Below are positions 9,361 through 18,411 of a DNA stretch of 64,000 bases, one piece after another. The notes under the pieces are model-generated. The model made no database searches, was not told the origin of the DNA, and was given only the letters and a program-made list of their open reading frames with translations. Each line of letters opens with the position of its first letter. The stretch's first letter is position 1. The DNA is from Methylotenera mobilis JLW8 (lineage in GTDB: Bacteria > Pseudomonadota > Gammaproteobacteria > Burkholderiales > Methylophilaceae): assembly GCF_000023705.1 (NCBI RefSeq), contig NC_012968.1:1364001-1428000 (forward strand), given 5' to 3'. The translations under genes were made by a program, and so were the position numbers.

Positions 9361-10221
9361 CTATTTACCTTTAGCTTGTTTAACGTGCGATTCAAGCTCG
9401 GCAAAGGTTGGGCGCTCTGTTGAATAAAGCACTTTACGTCCGAACTCAACTGCAATGGCTGGTGCGTAACCATTAAGGCTAGCTAACAGCGTCACTTTAA
9501 CTGTTTGATACATCTTGGTACTTTCTTCTAGCTTCTGCTCTAGCAAGCCAGAAAGAGGTCCGATAAAACCATAGGCAAGTAAAATACCCAAGAACGTACC
9601 AACTAATGCATGTGCAATCAGAATCCCTAACTCAGCAGGAGGCAAGGCAACATTCTCCATTGTATGCACAACCCCCATTACCGCTGCTACGATACCAAAA
9701 GCAGGTAAGCCATCCCCTAATTTGGCTACGCAATGCGCAGGCACATGCCCTTCCATATGATGGGTTTCAATTTCGTTATCCATTAAATTCTCAACTTGGA
9801 AAGCATCCATGTTGCCTGAAACCATTAATCGTAAGTAATCTGTAATAAACTCGATTAAATGGTGATCGTGCTGCAATGCTGGATATTTACTAAATAGTGG
9901 GCTGGCCTCAGGATTCTCTACATCATTCTCAATTGACATCATGCCGTCTTTACGAATCTTGGTGAGAATTTCAAATAGCAGCGCCAATAGATCCATATAC
10001 AGCGCTTTATTAAACTTTGAGCCTTTAAACAAGGTTGGCAAAGCTTTCAGTGTCGCCTTCTGCGCCTTAGAATCGTTACCCACAATAAATGCACCGACTG
10101 CACCGCCAAAAATCATCAACACTTCTAAAGGCTGCCACAACCCACCTAAGTGACCACCTGCAAGTGCGTAACCACCAAAAATGGTACCGCAAACTACAAC
10201 ATAACCAATGATTACAAACAT
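9361..10221 (-). CDS. motA: Flagellar stator protein MotA
   Basis: A 286-residue inner-membrane stator subunit with four transmembrane helices (about 1-22, 28-50, 168-190 and 200-223) and a large cytoplasmic loop. The family stretch PAFGIVAAVMGVVHTM and the conserved Pro in the fourth helix are visible. The N-terminus MFVIIGYVVV and the length are usual for MotA. It forms the proton channel with MotB. A 230-base gap precedes it, enough for its own promoter, though I could not find a convincing sigma-28 site there. No frameshift or missing segment is seen. Confidence 0.97.
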   Translation of the reverse strand: MFVIIGYVVVCGTIFGGYALAGGHLGGLWQPLEVLMIFGGAVGAFIVGNDSKAQKATLKALPTLFKGSKFNKALYMDLLALLFEILTKIRKDGMMSIENDVENPEASPLFSKYPALQHDHHLIEFITDYLRLMVSGNMDAFQVENLMDNEIETHHMEGHVPAHCVAKLGDGLPAFGIVAAVMGVVHTMENVALPPAELGILIAHALVGTFLGILLAYGFIGPLSGLLEQKLEESTKMYQTVKVTLLASLNGYAPAIAVEFGRKVLYSTERPTFAELESHVKQAKGK

Positions 10222-10451
10222 ACTTACGCACCCCAGGTTTTGATACGACGATTTTCAAACATTCCCAATAGAACAGCCAATATAACGTAATTTAATTACT
10301 AGAATAAAGTAATTTTTTCTAACTGCGCAACCAATTCAAAACCAGTCAACACGGACTGACCAACTATCAAACTAGATATATACCTAATAATCATGTGGTT
10401 ATATAAAAAAGCGGCTACAGCCTGACGACGAATGCAGTCGCATTAAATTTG

Positions 10452-11246
10452 TTAGATTTCCCACACGTACAGCATCCTTTGATGGTCAGGCAATTGAATA
10501 ACCTTTGTCGGCTCAACGCCCTCAATCTCAAACTCATAGCTGACCAATAAGCAACCAGTACGCATTTGCGCTTGCACTTTTTGCCACAAAGCAGGCATTG
10601 CTGCCGGTGACAAGTAAGCAAAAACAATATCGTAATCCGCAAAATCTAGGGCATGGTAGTCACCAAGCTTGAAATTTACTCTAGAACCCTTAAATTTGGA
10701 ACGTACAGCACTAACTAGCCAGGGTAGCGGCGCTATTTCTGTACCATCCACTAAGCAATCCGGCCTTTTTTCTGCAATAAACATAGACATATCACCCAAG
10801 CCACTGCCTATATCCACGATACGCATAGATTGATGCGCAGGAATTAAAGTTAAAACTTGCTGCCATACAATTGGCATGGATGGATAAAATGGGACTTGTG
10901 TGCGAAACGTGGTCCAATACAGACTAAGACTAAGCAAAAAACCTATCAGGTAAAATGTATTGGATATCTGCCATTCAGACATTAGCCAGACGGCCATAGG
11001 GAAAGTAAAATGTATCCAACGCCACCATTTAGCCATATTAGCGACATACGCTAAATATACCGCAACACTGGCCTGCATTAACACGAAATAAAATGAGAAC
11101 TGATAGCTAACCGCATCAGCAACATATAAAGACTGCGTTTGGAGGGTGTAATCTAATGAAAATACGAAGAAAAACGCAACAACCTGTATCAAAACAGCGA
11201 GTGTTGCAGGCTTTAGATGGATTTTATTGAAAAATAACTGCAGCAT
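10452..11246 (-). CDS. Membrane-anchored class I SAM-dependent methyltransferase
   Basis: A 264-residue protein with two halves. The N-terminal half has about four transmembrane helices (about 15-32, 48-68, 78-90 and 97-111). The C-terminal half is a Rossmann-type methyltransferase: motif I VDIGSGLGD (144-152) binds S-adenosylmethionine, GTEIAPL follows as the acidic strand-2 loop, then a FADYDIVFAYLSP motif-IV-like segment. The substrate is unknown. The membrane half makes a lipid, quinone or membrane-protein substrate more likely than a small soluble one. It lies between flhC and motA in the same direction, but gaps of 134 and 230 bases argue against tight coupling. The start at 11246 gives a natural first membrane helix. 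Confidence 0.8.
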   Translation of the reverse strand: MLQLFFNKIHLKPATLAVLIQVVAFFFVFSLDYTLQTQSLYVADAVSYQFSFYFVLMQASVAVYLAYVANMAKWWRWIHFTFPMAVWLMSEWQISNTFYLIGFLLSLSLYWTTFRTQVPFYPSMPIVWQQVLTLIPAHQSMRIVDIGSGLGDMSMFIAEKRPDCLVDGTEIAPLPWLVSAVRSKFKGSRVNFKLGDYHALDFADYDIVFAYLSPAAMPALWQKVQAQMRTGCLLVSYEFEIEGVEPTKVIQLPDHQRMLYVWEI

Positions 11247-11380
11247 TTTGATGCCAAATTAATTCCAATACACGCTCATCTCCCCAGTATGCAGAGCATG
11301 TATTGATGTTTTTATATTATTTTTATGTACTGCTAGGCAGTCAAAACTTTAACACAATATAAGAACATTACAAGCACCCG

Positions 11381-11959
11381 TTAGGCTGTCATTGTTACAA
11401 CCTTATAAGTGACAGATTTGGTCTTTTTTGTCTTTCCGGCACGTGATGGCACATGGCACAAATTACAAACGTAACTGTTGTTTAAATCGTATGCATTCAC
11501 AATAAAATTACCGCCGCAACAACTGCAACTTTGCAATTTCAACATTTTACTTTCAACAAACCGCACCAGCGTCCAAGCACGCGTCATTGACAATACAGGC
11601 TCTGCAGATTCTGGCGTTTCCACCTGTTGTAAATACAAGCTATATGCTTTGATGATGGCATGAATACCAGTTTCACCTGTGTAATCAAGCATAAACTTGT
11701 AAATATTATAGAAAATAGATGAGTGAATATTGGGCTGCCAAGTCAAAAACCAGTCAGTAGAGAAAGGCAACATACCTTTAGGTGGCGATACACCTTTAAG
11801 CTCTTTGTATAATTTAATCAGGCGCTCACGAGACAGAGTGGTTTGCGACTCCAACAATTGCAGCCTTGCACCTAACTTAATCATCTGGATAGCAAGCTGA
11901 ATCTGCTCGGATTCATTGACCACACTTTTAACAGAAGTCACTGGGCTTTTATTTTCCAT
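11381..11959 (-). CDS. flhC: Flagellar master regulator FlhC
   Basis: A 192-residue FlhC. With FlhD it forms the FlhD4C2 complex that activates class II flagellar promoters. The zinc site is visible as Cys145-x-x-Cys148 and Cys165-x-x-Cys168 (CSCCGG and CNLC). The N-terminal helices ([22 protein letters not shown]) and the [11 protein letters not shown] stretch are typical. The start at 11959 is preceded by AGGAA at suitable spacing. It follows flhD after 67 bases, so they form the usual flhDC operon. Length equals the enterobacterial protein. Confidence 0.97.
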   Translation of the reverse strand: MENKSPVTSVKSVVNESEQIQLAIQMIKLGARLQLLESQTTLSRERLIKLYKELKGVSPPKGMLPFSTDWFLTWQPNIHSSIFYNIYKFMLDYTGETGIHAIIKAYSLYLQQVETPESAEPVLSMTRAWTLVRFVESKMLKLQSCSCCGGNFIVNAYDLNNSYVCNLCHVPSRAGKTKKTKSVTYKVVTMTA

Positions 11960-12026
11960 GATAATTTCCTTCTTATTCTTAAGCTGCGTACTTAAATCAA
12001 CCTAGCTACACTTAATCAATCACTAC

Positions 12027-12344
12027 TTAACCAATCGCCTCAGTCACTTGACCGGACATCAAAATGGCCGCATGCAAATGCGCTTGTGAACGATCTTTTG
12101 TATAGTTGGTAAGCATACCCAGAATTGCGCTATCATCAAAGCGAAACCTTGCCAACATAACATTTGCGCTACTTAATTTGACCAACTGCATATTACTCAA
12201 ACCCTCTAGTAAGTCTGCAATCTCGCTGCTAATACCTAAACGGAAAATTGCGGTAGCCTTATCAGCCCGAATAAGCTGCTGCGCCAACATTAAATAGTTG
12301 AGGTTGGCATCTCTGATCTCCGACATCAATTCTATTTCAGTCAT
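12027..12344 (-). CDS. flhD: Flagellar master regulator FlhD
   Basis: A 105-residue FlhD, partner of FlhC. The opening MSEIRDANLNYLMLAQQLIRADKATAIFRLG aligns with E. coli FlhD ([21 protein letters not shown], then DKASAMFRLG). An upstream in-frame start would add 14 residues with no family likeness; the ATG at 12344 has a GGGA site 6 bases upstream and is preferred. It is the first gene of the minus-strand motility block and faces flhB across a long AT-rich spacer that probably holds its promoter. FlhDC control is known mainly from enterics and betaproteobacteria with flagella. Confidence 0.96.
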   Translation of the reverse strand: MTEIELMSEIRDANLNYLMLAQQLIRADKATAIFRLGISSEIADLLEGLSNMQLVKLSSANVMLARFRFDDSAILGMLTNYTKDRSQAHLHAAILMSGQVTEAIG

Positions 12345-12473
12345 GTTAAATCCCGATTCTAAATATCCTGCAGTTATTAAAACCACACCTAAATATGGTT
12401 AGTTGCACTTTGAACTCTTTTAAGGCAATTAACAAGAATATGCTGTCGGTATTTTTTGTGAGCAAACAAGAAT

Positions 12474-12514
12474 AGCCAGTGTAGGTGCTTGTCCTACAAG
12501 CACCTACACTGGCT
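12474..12514. repeat. Perfect 19-bp inverted repeat upstream of flhD
   Basis: The arms 12474-12492 and 12496-12514 are exact reverse complements with a 3-base loop (CCT). The core reads GTAGGTGCTTGT and its complement. Neither side is followed by a T-run, so it is not an intrinsic terminator. It looks like a REP-type palindromic element or a structured leader about 130 bases before the flhD start codon. Confidence 0.8.
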
Positions 12515-12615
12515 TAATTGAAACCTAAAATGTATTTGTATCTGTTCACACATTAATTAGCGTGATAAAAAAATACAAAAAAAATTCTTTAACCGGCTAC
12601 AGTCGATAAAATTCC

Positions 12616-12643
12616 TAAAGTTTACGCGATGAATTACCGTTAA
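12616..12643 (+). promoter_or_regulatory. Sigma-28 (FliA)-like promoter upstream of flhB
   Basis: TAAAGTTT (12616-12623) is an exact FliA -35 box. After 12 bases comes ACCGTTAA (12636-12643), which agrees with the -10 GCCGATAA at six of eight positions; the usual spacer is 11. It points to flhB, whose operon includes fliA, so positive autoregulation is possible. The leader would be about 360 bases, which is long. Confidence 0.45.
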
Positions 12644-13011
12644 AAATACACTGACCAACATCAGCTAGCCACTTATAAAAAATTAACGCTTATCATCCAA
12701 TAAACACTTATCGGCAGCGCTTTAGGAAACTTTAGGGTGATTTATAAAAAATTTTAATAAAATTTCAAAATAAATTATAAGCTATTGTTTTAATTATTAT
12801 ATTTATTTTAAATATTTTTAAAAAAGTTTTAAATAATGTTAAAAACCGTTAAAAATCATTTACAGTCACCAATAACCTAGAAGAAGGCAGGGGTTTCACC
12901 CCTTATTCTCAAGATACAACAGCAGTGTTTCAATGAATAATTTAGTTATTGAAGAAGTAATTAGTTTTTTAGTAATGGATCTATTAGTAAGGTCAAACAA
13001 CAGGACGCGGA

Positions 13012-14175
13012 ATGGCTGAAGAAAGCGACTTAGAAAAGACGGAAGACGCCTCCCCCAAGCGACTGGAACAGGCGCGTGAGGAAGGCGATGTCCCGCGCTC
13101 TAGAGAGCTAGCTACTGTCACTGTATTACTGGCCGCAGGCCTTGCCATGCTGATGATGGGTGGACAACTGGCTGATGCGCTAAAAACATCCATGAGCTCC
13201 GGGCTTAGTTTTCAGCGTGCATATGCTTATGATCCGATGTTACTGTTGATGAAAATCTCAGATAACATTTATAACTTGCTGCTAGCATTCTCCCCACTTG
13301 CACTTATATTGTTTTTTGTAGCGATTGCATCGCCTGCGCTTATTGGCGGTTGGGTTTTCAGCGAAAAGGCACTTATACCCAAATTTGGAAAGCTAAATCC
13401 GATCACAGGATTCAGCAATATGTTTTCCAAAAACTCGCTTGCTGAACTGATTAAATCCATTGCTAAAGCCATATTAGTTGGCTTTGTTTCTTATGTTGTT
13501 ATTTCGCATGACATGGAATCCATACTTTCACTGTCATTACTACCTTTGGATCAAAGCATTGCTGAATTAAATCATCTATTACTCACCAGTTTTTTGGCTA
13601 TCGTTAGCGTGCTGGTACTTATCGCTGCAATCGATGTGCCATTTCAACTGTACCAATACGCAGATAAACTTAAAATGACCAAAGAGGAAGTCAAGCGCGA
13701 GTCTAAAGAGTCTGACGGCAACCCTGAAATTAAATCAAGAATCCGTCAGCAACAGCGTGAGATGGCAAGGCGCAGAATGATGGCGGAAATTCCTAATGCG
13801 GATGTTGTAATTACCAACCCGACGCACTATGCCGTAGCTATTAAATATAAAGAAGGTGGTATGCTAGCACCTGTTGTTGTGGCAAAAGGTGCAGACGCTA
13901 TTGCGCTAAAAATACGTGAGGCCGCAGAGGAACATAAAGTGCTTATTGTTGAAGCGCCTAAGTTGGCACGTGCCATCTACACACACACTGAATTAACGCA
14001 TGAGATTCCGGAAGCGCTATACACAGCCGTTGCAGAGGTGTTGGCATACGTCTTTCAGATGCGTATTTTCAATAAAAATGGTGGTTATCAACCCGAAATT
14101 CCAAGCACGCTGCCTGTGCCTGATGAGCTGGACCCGCATAGTTTGATACCACTTCCCGGAGTGGATGATGTATAA
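13012..14175 (+). CDS. flhB: Flagellar export switch protein FlhB
   Basis: A 387-residue component of the flagellar type III export gate that switches substrate specificity from hook to filament. A basic, acidic-rich N-terminus is followed by four transmembrane helices (about 30-55, 85-115, 140-165 and 185-210) and a cytoplasmic domain. The autocleavage site Asn269-Pro270-Thr271-His272 has the same numbering as in Salmonella. The SxLLxxIDVPFQLYQYADKLKMTKEEVK-type stretch is typical. The start has AGGA 6 bases upstream. It heads the flhB-flhA-flhF-flhG-fliA-motC-motD series on the plus strand. Confidence 0.98.
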   Translation: MAEESDLEKTEDASPKRLEQAREEGDVPRSRELATVTVLLAAGLAMLMMGGQLADALKTSMSSGLSFQRAYAYDPMLLLMKISDNIYNLLLAFSPLALILFFVAIASPALIGGWVFSEKALIPKFGKLNPITGFSNMFSKNSLAELIKSIAKAILVGFVSYVVISHDMESILSLSLLPLDQSIAELNHLLLTSFLAIVSVLVLIAAIDVPFQLYQYADKLKMTKEEVKRESKESDGNPEIKSRIRQQQREMARRRMMAEIPNADVVITNPTHYAVAIKYKEGGMLAPVVVAKGADAIALKIREAAEEHKVLIVEAPKLARAIYTHTELTHEIPEALYTAVAEVLAYVFQMRIFNKNGGYQPEIPSTLPVPDELDPHSLIPLPGVDDV

Positions 14176-14198
14176 AATGAATCTGGAGCAATTGTTGC

Positions 14199-16280
14199 AT
14201 GAATCCAATTAACTTACCGGCTTGGATGACCAACCTCGGCAGCCGCTCCGTTGCGGCGCCACTCATCATTGTTTTGCTTTTATCAATGATGATTTTGCCG
14301 CTGCCGGCGATTGCATTGGATGTGTTATTCAGCTTTAACATTGCCTTATCTATCATGGTCTTGCTAATTGGATTACAAACCAAGAAGGCGCTGGATTTCA
14401 TCGCATTCCCAACTGTGCTGTTAGTCACCACCATGCTGCGTTTATCATTAAACGTAGCATCTACACGTGTGGTGCTTACCGAAGGCCATACTGGCCCGGA
14501 TGCTGCAGGCAAGGTGATTGAAGCATTTGGTCACTTTTTGATTGGCGGCAACTACACAGTAGGTATCGTTGTGTTTGTTATCTTAACAATCATCAACTTT
14601 ACCGTGGTCACTAAGGGTGCGGGTCGTATTGCTGAGGTTGGCGCACGGTTTACTTTGGACGCAATGCCAGGTAAACAAATGGCGATTGATGCCGATTTAA
14701 ATGCAGGCTTAATCGGTGAAGATGAAGCAAGGAAACGCCGCGCTGAAATTAGCCAAGAGTCCGAGTTCTACGGCGCTATGGACGGTGCGAGTAAGTACGT
14801 GCGTGGTGATGCTGTAGCTGGCATCTTAGTGACCATCATCAATATTGTAGGTGGCTTGTTTGTTGGCATGATACAGCATGGTCTGGCATTTGATGACGCA
14901 GTTAAAATCTACACGCTGCTTGCGATTGGTGATGGCTTAGTTGCGCAAATTCCTTCTCTGGTAATTTCTGTGGCAGCTGGTGTGGTGGTATCTAGGGTAG
15001 CTAACAATGAAGACATTGGCGGCCAGTTAACCACACAGTTATTTTCCAACCCTAGAGTCATTTATGTCACCGCTGCCATCGTGGGCGGCATGGGCGTGAT
15101 TCCAGGCATGCCGAATGTTGCATTTTTAACATTGGCTGCCTTGCTTGCGGGTATTGCTTACCTAGTTGATGAGCGCCAGAAGATCACTGATGCGGAACCG
15201 CAAATAGAAGAAGTACCGCCAGCACCACTGGAGGTAGAAGAAGCCAGTTGGGACGATGTAACGCCTGTAGATACAGTAGGCTTGGAAGTCGGTTATCGGT
15301 TGATCCCATTGGTAGACAAACTGCAAGGTGGCGATTTACTCAAACGTATTAAAGGGTTGCGTAAAAAGTTTGCTAATGAAATTGGCTTCCTCGCCCCTAC
15401 TGTGCATATTCGTGACAATCTTGAACTCAAACCATCGGGTTATCGCATCACCTTAAAAGGGGTAGAAATAGCGACAGGTGAATCGAATTATGGCCAGTAC
15501 CTAGCCATAGACCCTGGCATGGTCACCGGCCCGCTTGCTGGGCAAATTACTACAGATCCAGCTTTCGGCCTTCCGGCAGTATGGATTGATGCCGGTCTTC
15601 GTGATGAAGCACAGAGCATGGGCTACACCGTGGTTGATGCTGGCACCGTCATTGCCACTCACATCAACCATATTATTTCCATGCATGCGGCTGAGCTATT
15701 AGGCCGTCAGGAAGTACAGCAGTTGTTAGACCATATCAGCAAAGAATCGCCAAAACTGATTGAAGATTTAGTACCTAAACTGATGCCACTGTCTGTCGTG
15801 CAAAAAGTGCTGCAAAACTTGTTGACGGAAGGTGTACACATTCGTGATATGCGCACGATTATTGAAACGCTTTCAGAACACGCAAGCCAAACTCAAGATA
15901 CAAACGACCTAACGGCATTGGTGCGCGTGCAATTAGGCCGTGCCATTGTGCAGCAGCTATTCCCTACCGGCAATGAAGTCACGGTGATGTCACTGGACAA
16001 TAACCTAGAGCGCCTGCTGTTACAGGCAATGCAAAATAACACCGGCGGCTCGGCAATGGAGCCCGGAATGGCAGAAACTTTATCCAGACAGGCCGAGGAG
16101 GCAGCAAGACAACAAGAACAAATGGGCTTAACGCCTGTACTGCTAGTCTCAGCCCCATTGCGAGCTGCACTAGCCAAATTCCTGCGCAGGGCTGTACCAA
16201 ATTTACGCGTACTTTCACATGAAGAATTACCGGATTCCAAAACCATACGAGTGACTAGTCTGATTGGAGGTTCTGCATGA
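14199..16280 (+). CDS. flhA: Flagellar export gate protein FlhA
   Basis: A 693-residue export-gate protein. The N-terminal half has eight transmembrane helices (to about residue 325) and the FHIPEP-family cytoplasmic loop with GAGRIAEVGARFTLDAMPGKQMAIDADLNAG in the conserved region. The C-terminal half is the cytoplasmic ring that docks export chaperones, ending in RVTSLIGGSA. Length matches the family. It starts 23 bases after flhB and overlaps flhF by four bases (ATGA at 16277-16280), a sign of translational coupling. Confidence 0.98.
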   Translation: MNPINLPAWMTNLGSRSVAAPLIIVLLLSMMILPLPAIALDVLFSFNIALSIMVLLIGLQTKKALDFIAFPTVLLVTTMLRLSLNVASTRVVLTEGHTGPDAAGKVIEAFGHFLIGGNYTVGIVVFVILTIINFTVVTKGAGRIAEVGARFTLDAMPGKQMAIDADLNAGLIGEDEARKRRAEISQESEFYGAMDGASKYVRGDAVAGILVTIINIVGGLFVGMIQHGLAFDDAVKIYTLLAIGDGLVAQIPSLVISVAAGVVVSRVANNEDIGGQLTTQLFSNPRVIYVTAAIVGGMGVIPGMPNVAFLTLAALLAGIAYLVDERQKITDAEPQIEEVPPAPLEVEEASWDDVTPVDTVGLEVGYRLIPLVDKLQGGDLLKRIKGLRKKFANEIGFLAPTVHIRDNLELKPSGYRITLKGVEIATGESNYGQYLAIDPGMVTGPLAGQITTDPAFGLPAVWIDAGLRDEAQSMGYTVVDAGTVIATHINHIISMHAAELLGRQEVQQLLDHISKESPKLIEDLVPKLMPLSVVQKVLQNLLTEGVHIRDMRTIIETLSEHASQTQDTNDLTALVRVQLGRAIVQQLFPTGNEVTVMSLDNNLERLLLQAMQNNTGGSAMEPGMAETLSRQAEEAARQQEQMGLTPVLLVSAPLRAALAKFLRRAVPNLRVLSHEELPDSKTIRVTSLIGGSA

Positions 16281-17560
16281 ACATTAGACGATACTTTGGC
16301 AAAAACTCACGAGAGGCGTTAGCAATCGTGCGTAAAGAGCTTGGCGATGATGCGGTGATTCTCTCTAATCGAGCTGTGTCCGACGGTAATGAAATTATGG
16401 CGTTCAGTGCAGAAGAAATGAACACCGTCGTTAACAACACTCCATTAATACGTGCACATGATGGCGAGCCGAATACACAACGTGCAGAATCTGCGCCTTG
16501 GCTGTCATTGCTAAAGCAAAATTCAGATGAACCAAATCATCCCTTAGAAGCCACAAACGCAAAAGCTGAATCCAAGGCTAGCAATACCATGCCCAGCAAA
16601 CAAATGCTGTGGGTACTCAAAGAAATGCGCAGTATGCGTAACGTAATTGAATCACAACTTGCTACTATTGCCTGGAGCAATATACAGCAGCGCGAGCCGA
16701 TAAAGGCTGAAGTACTTGGCACTTTGCTAGGTGCAAGTTTTAGCCCGGCACTATCAAGATATTTAGCAGAAAAACTACCTGCCAATCTGGATAGTGACAA
16801 GGCTCAAGCATGGGTCAAATATATCCTGAGTAAAAACCTGAACACGGTAGAAAATGAAGCCGAAATATTAGACCAAGGCGGCGTATTTGCATTAATTGGC
16901 CCAACTGGTGTTGGTAAAACCACCACCACGGCAAAGCTGGCTGCACGTTACGTCATGAAACACGGCACCCAAAATCTGGGCTTAATTACAACGGATGCCT
17001 ACCGCGTTGGCGGACACGAACAACTCAGAATTTACGGCAAAATTTTAGGTGTTATTGTGCATGCCGTGAAAGATGAAGCTGATCTTGCACTTGCGCTTAA
17101 TGAGCTAAAACATAAGCACACTATTTTGATTGATACGGTTGGCGTCAGCCAGCGTGACCGCATGGTTACCGAGCAAATCGCCCTACTCTCAGCCGGCAAC
17201 ACGCCCATTAAAAAACTGCTGTGCTTAAGTGCCACCAACACGGGGGAGACTTTAACCGATGTCATTAGTGCTTATAAGGGAAAAGGTCTGGATGGCTGCA
17301 TCATTACCAAGCTGGATGAAGCCGCCACCATCGGTAATACGCTTGATGTGATTATTCGTGAAAAGTTAAAACTTTATTACACGGCCACCGGACAACGCGT
17401 GCCAGAAGATATCAATCTGGCCGATAAAAAAACGCTGATAGCCCTAGCGTTAAACTCGAAATCACCAGCTAATCGCCCTTTTGAGTTTTTAGTAAATGAA
17501 CTGCCATTTATAATGGGACAAGCCAACAACACAACAAATATCTCGCTAGCGGAGATTTAA
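16277..17560 (+). CDS. flhF: Signal-recognition-type GTPase FlhF
   Basis: A 427-residue SRP-family GTPase that sets where and how many flagella are built. It has an N-terminal B domain (MNIRRYFGKNSREALAIVRKELG), a variable linker, a helical N domain and a G domain. The P-loop GPTGVGKT spans residues 208-215. The G3-like segment LIDTVGVSQRDR and the G4/G5-like TKLDEA motif are visible. GGAGG lies 6 bases upstream of the start, inside flhA. The next gene encodes an FlhG-like partner with an altered nucleotide site. Confidence 0.96.
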   Translation: MNIRRYFGKNSREALAIVRKELGDDAVILSNRAVSDGNEIMAFSAEEMNTVVNNTPLIRAHDGEPNTQRAESAPWLSLLKQNSDEPNHPLEATNAKAESKASNTMPSKQMLWVLKEMRSMRNVIESQLATIAWSNIQQREPIKAEVLGTLLGASFSPALSRYLAEKLPANLDSDKAQAWVKYILSKNLNTVENEAEILDQGGVFALIGPTGVGKTTTTAKLAARYVMKHGTQNLGLITTDAYRVGGHEQLRIYGKILGVIVHAVKDEADLALALNELKHKHTILIDTVGVSQRDRMVTEQIALLSAGNTPIKKLLCLSATNTGETLTDVISAYKGKGLDGCIITKLDEAATIGNTLDVIIREKLKLYYTATGQRVPEDINLADKKTLIALALNSKSPANRPFEFLVNELPFIMGQANNTTNISLAEI

Positions 17561-17562
17561 TC

Positions 17563-18402
17563 ATGGCTAATTATAACCATATCGTCATGCCTAACGACCA
17601 AGCCGCCGGATTAAGGCGGATTATGGCAAAACCGAAGCCTAGGATAGTGTCAGTTCTATCTGCATCATCTACACAAGCGCAGCCTCGCCTCATCACAAAC
17701 CTTGCCGCTACCATGGTGAGCCAGGGTAATGAAGTGTTGGTCATGCATGCATCTGAGCACGCGTTCGAGCACCATTATGAATTAGCACAATCCCCAACCC
17801 TACTGGATGTAATTTCTGATACACATACACTAGCGCAAGCCATCAAAACCACCACCAATGGTTACGCTAGTGTGAAGTTAATGCACAAAAGTTTGTTCAA
17901 AAAAGCAAATGATGCCCATAGTGCTAGTCAGCTTAACTTGCTCTTCAACCAATTAGCCCAGCAATATGACATCGTGCTGGTTGATACCATGCTGAACGCA
18001 GATAGCGTATTGCCGTTGCATCAACTCAATGAGAGTGAAATTATTATCCAACTCTCACGCAAGCCAGAATCGATCACAGAGGCGTATTCATTGATTAAAC
18101 AAGTTTGCGGTGAGCTTGGCAGGCGTTCTTTTGGTATCATTGTCGATGACTCAACAGACGCGCAGGCACAAATAGTATTTGGTAATATAGCGCAGGTGGC
18201 AAAACGCTATATGCAGATTGAGTTAGAGTTTTTTGGTGCAATTCCTGCTGACAGCCACATCAGCCGAGCTTCTAAATTAGGTCGCTCCGTGATTGATGCG
18301 TTTCCGCTCGCAATGGCGTCAACCGCATTAAAACAAATTGCACAACGCTTAGATTACAAGCACGATAATATTTTTAACAATAAACAGGCACAACTAAGCT
18401 AA
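17563..18402 (+). CDS. FlhG/FleN-like protein with degenerate ATP site
   Basis: A 279-residue MinD/ParA-fold protein in the position of flhG, starting 2 bases after flhF. Residues 12-18 read DQAAGLR, the N-terminal motif by which FlhG activates the FlhF GTPase. The site that should be the deviant Walker A (KGGVGKT) is instead SASSTQAQPRLITNLAATM, with no lysine and no GxGKT. The strand equivalent to Walker B reads YDIVLVDTML. The fold therefore looks kept while ATP binding looks lost. I infer an FlhF regulator that acts without an ATP-driven dimer cycle. Start GGAG spacing is good. No frameshift accounts for the change. Confidence 0.88.
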   Translation: MANYNHIVMPNDQAAGLRRIMAKPKPRIVSVLSASSTQAQPRLITNLAATMVSQGNEVLVMHASEHAFEHHYELAQSPTLLDVISDTHTLAQAIKTTTNGYASVKLMHKSLFKKANDAHSASQLNLLFNQLAQQYDIVLVDTMLNADSVLPLHQLNESEIIIQLSRKPESITEAYSLIKQVCGELGRRSFGIIVDDSTDAQAQIVFGNIAQVAKRYMQIELEFFGAIPADSHISRASKLGRSVIDAFPLAMASTALKQIAQRLDYKHDNIFNNKQAQLS

Positions 18403-18411
18403 AGACGATTT

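Larger units (their letters stand above)
12387..13011. other. Long divergent control region between flhD and flhB
   Basis: These 625 bases hold no credible gene. Three things stand out: a perfect 19-bp hairpin (12474-12514), a sigma-28-like promoter pointing to flhB (12616-12643) and an extremely AT-rich tract (about 12730-12860). The 12-base sequence ACCGTTAAAAAT occurs at 12636-12647 and again at 12845-12856. A small hairpin AGGGGT-TTC-ACCCCT lies at 12889-12903, close to the flhB leader. Such an AT-rich region between master regulator and export genes is a likely target for nucleoid proteins and other regulators. Confidence 0.7.
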
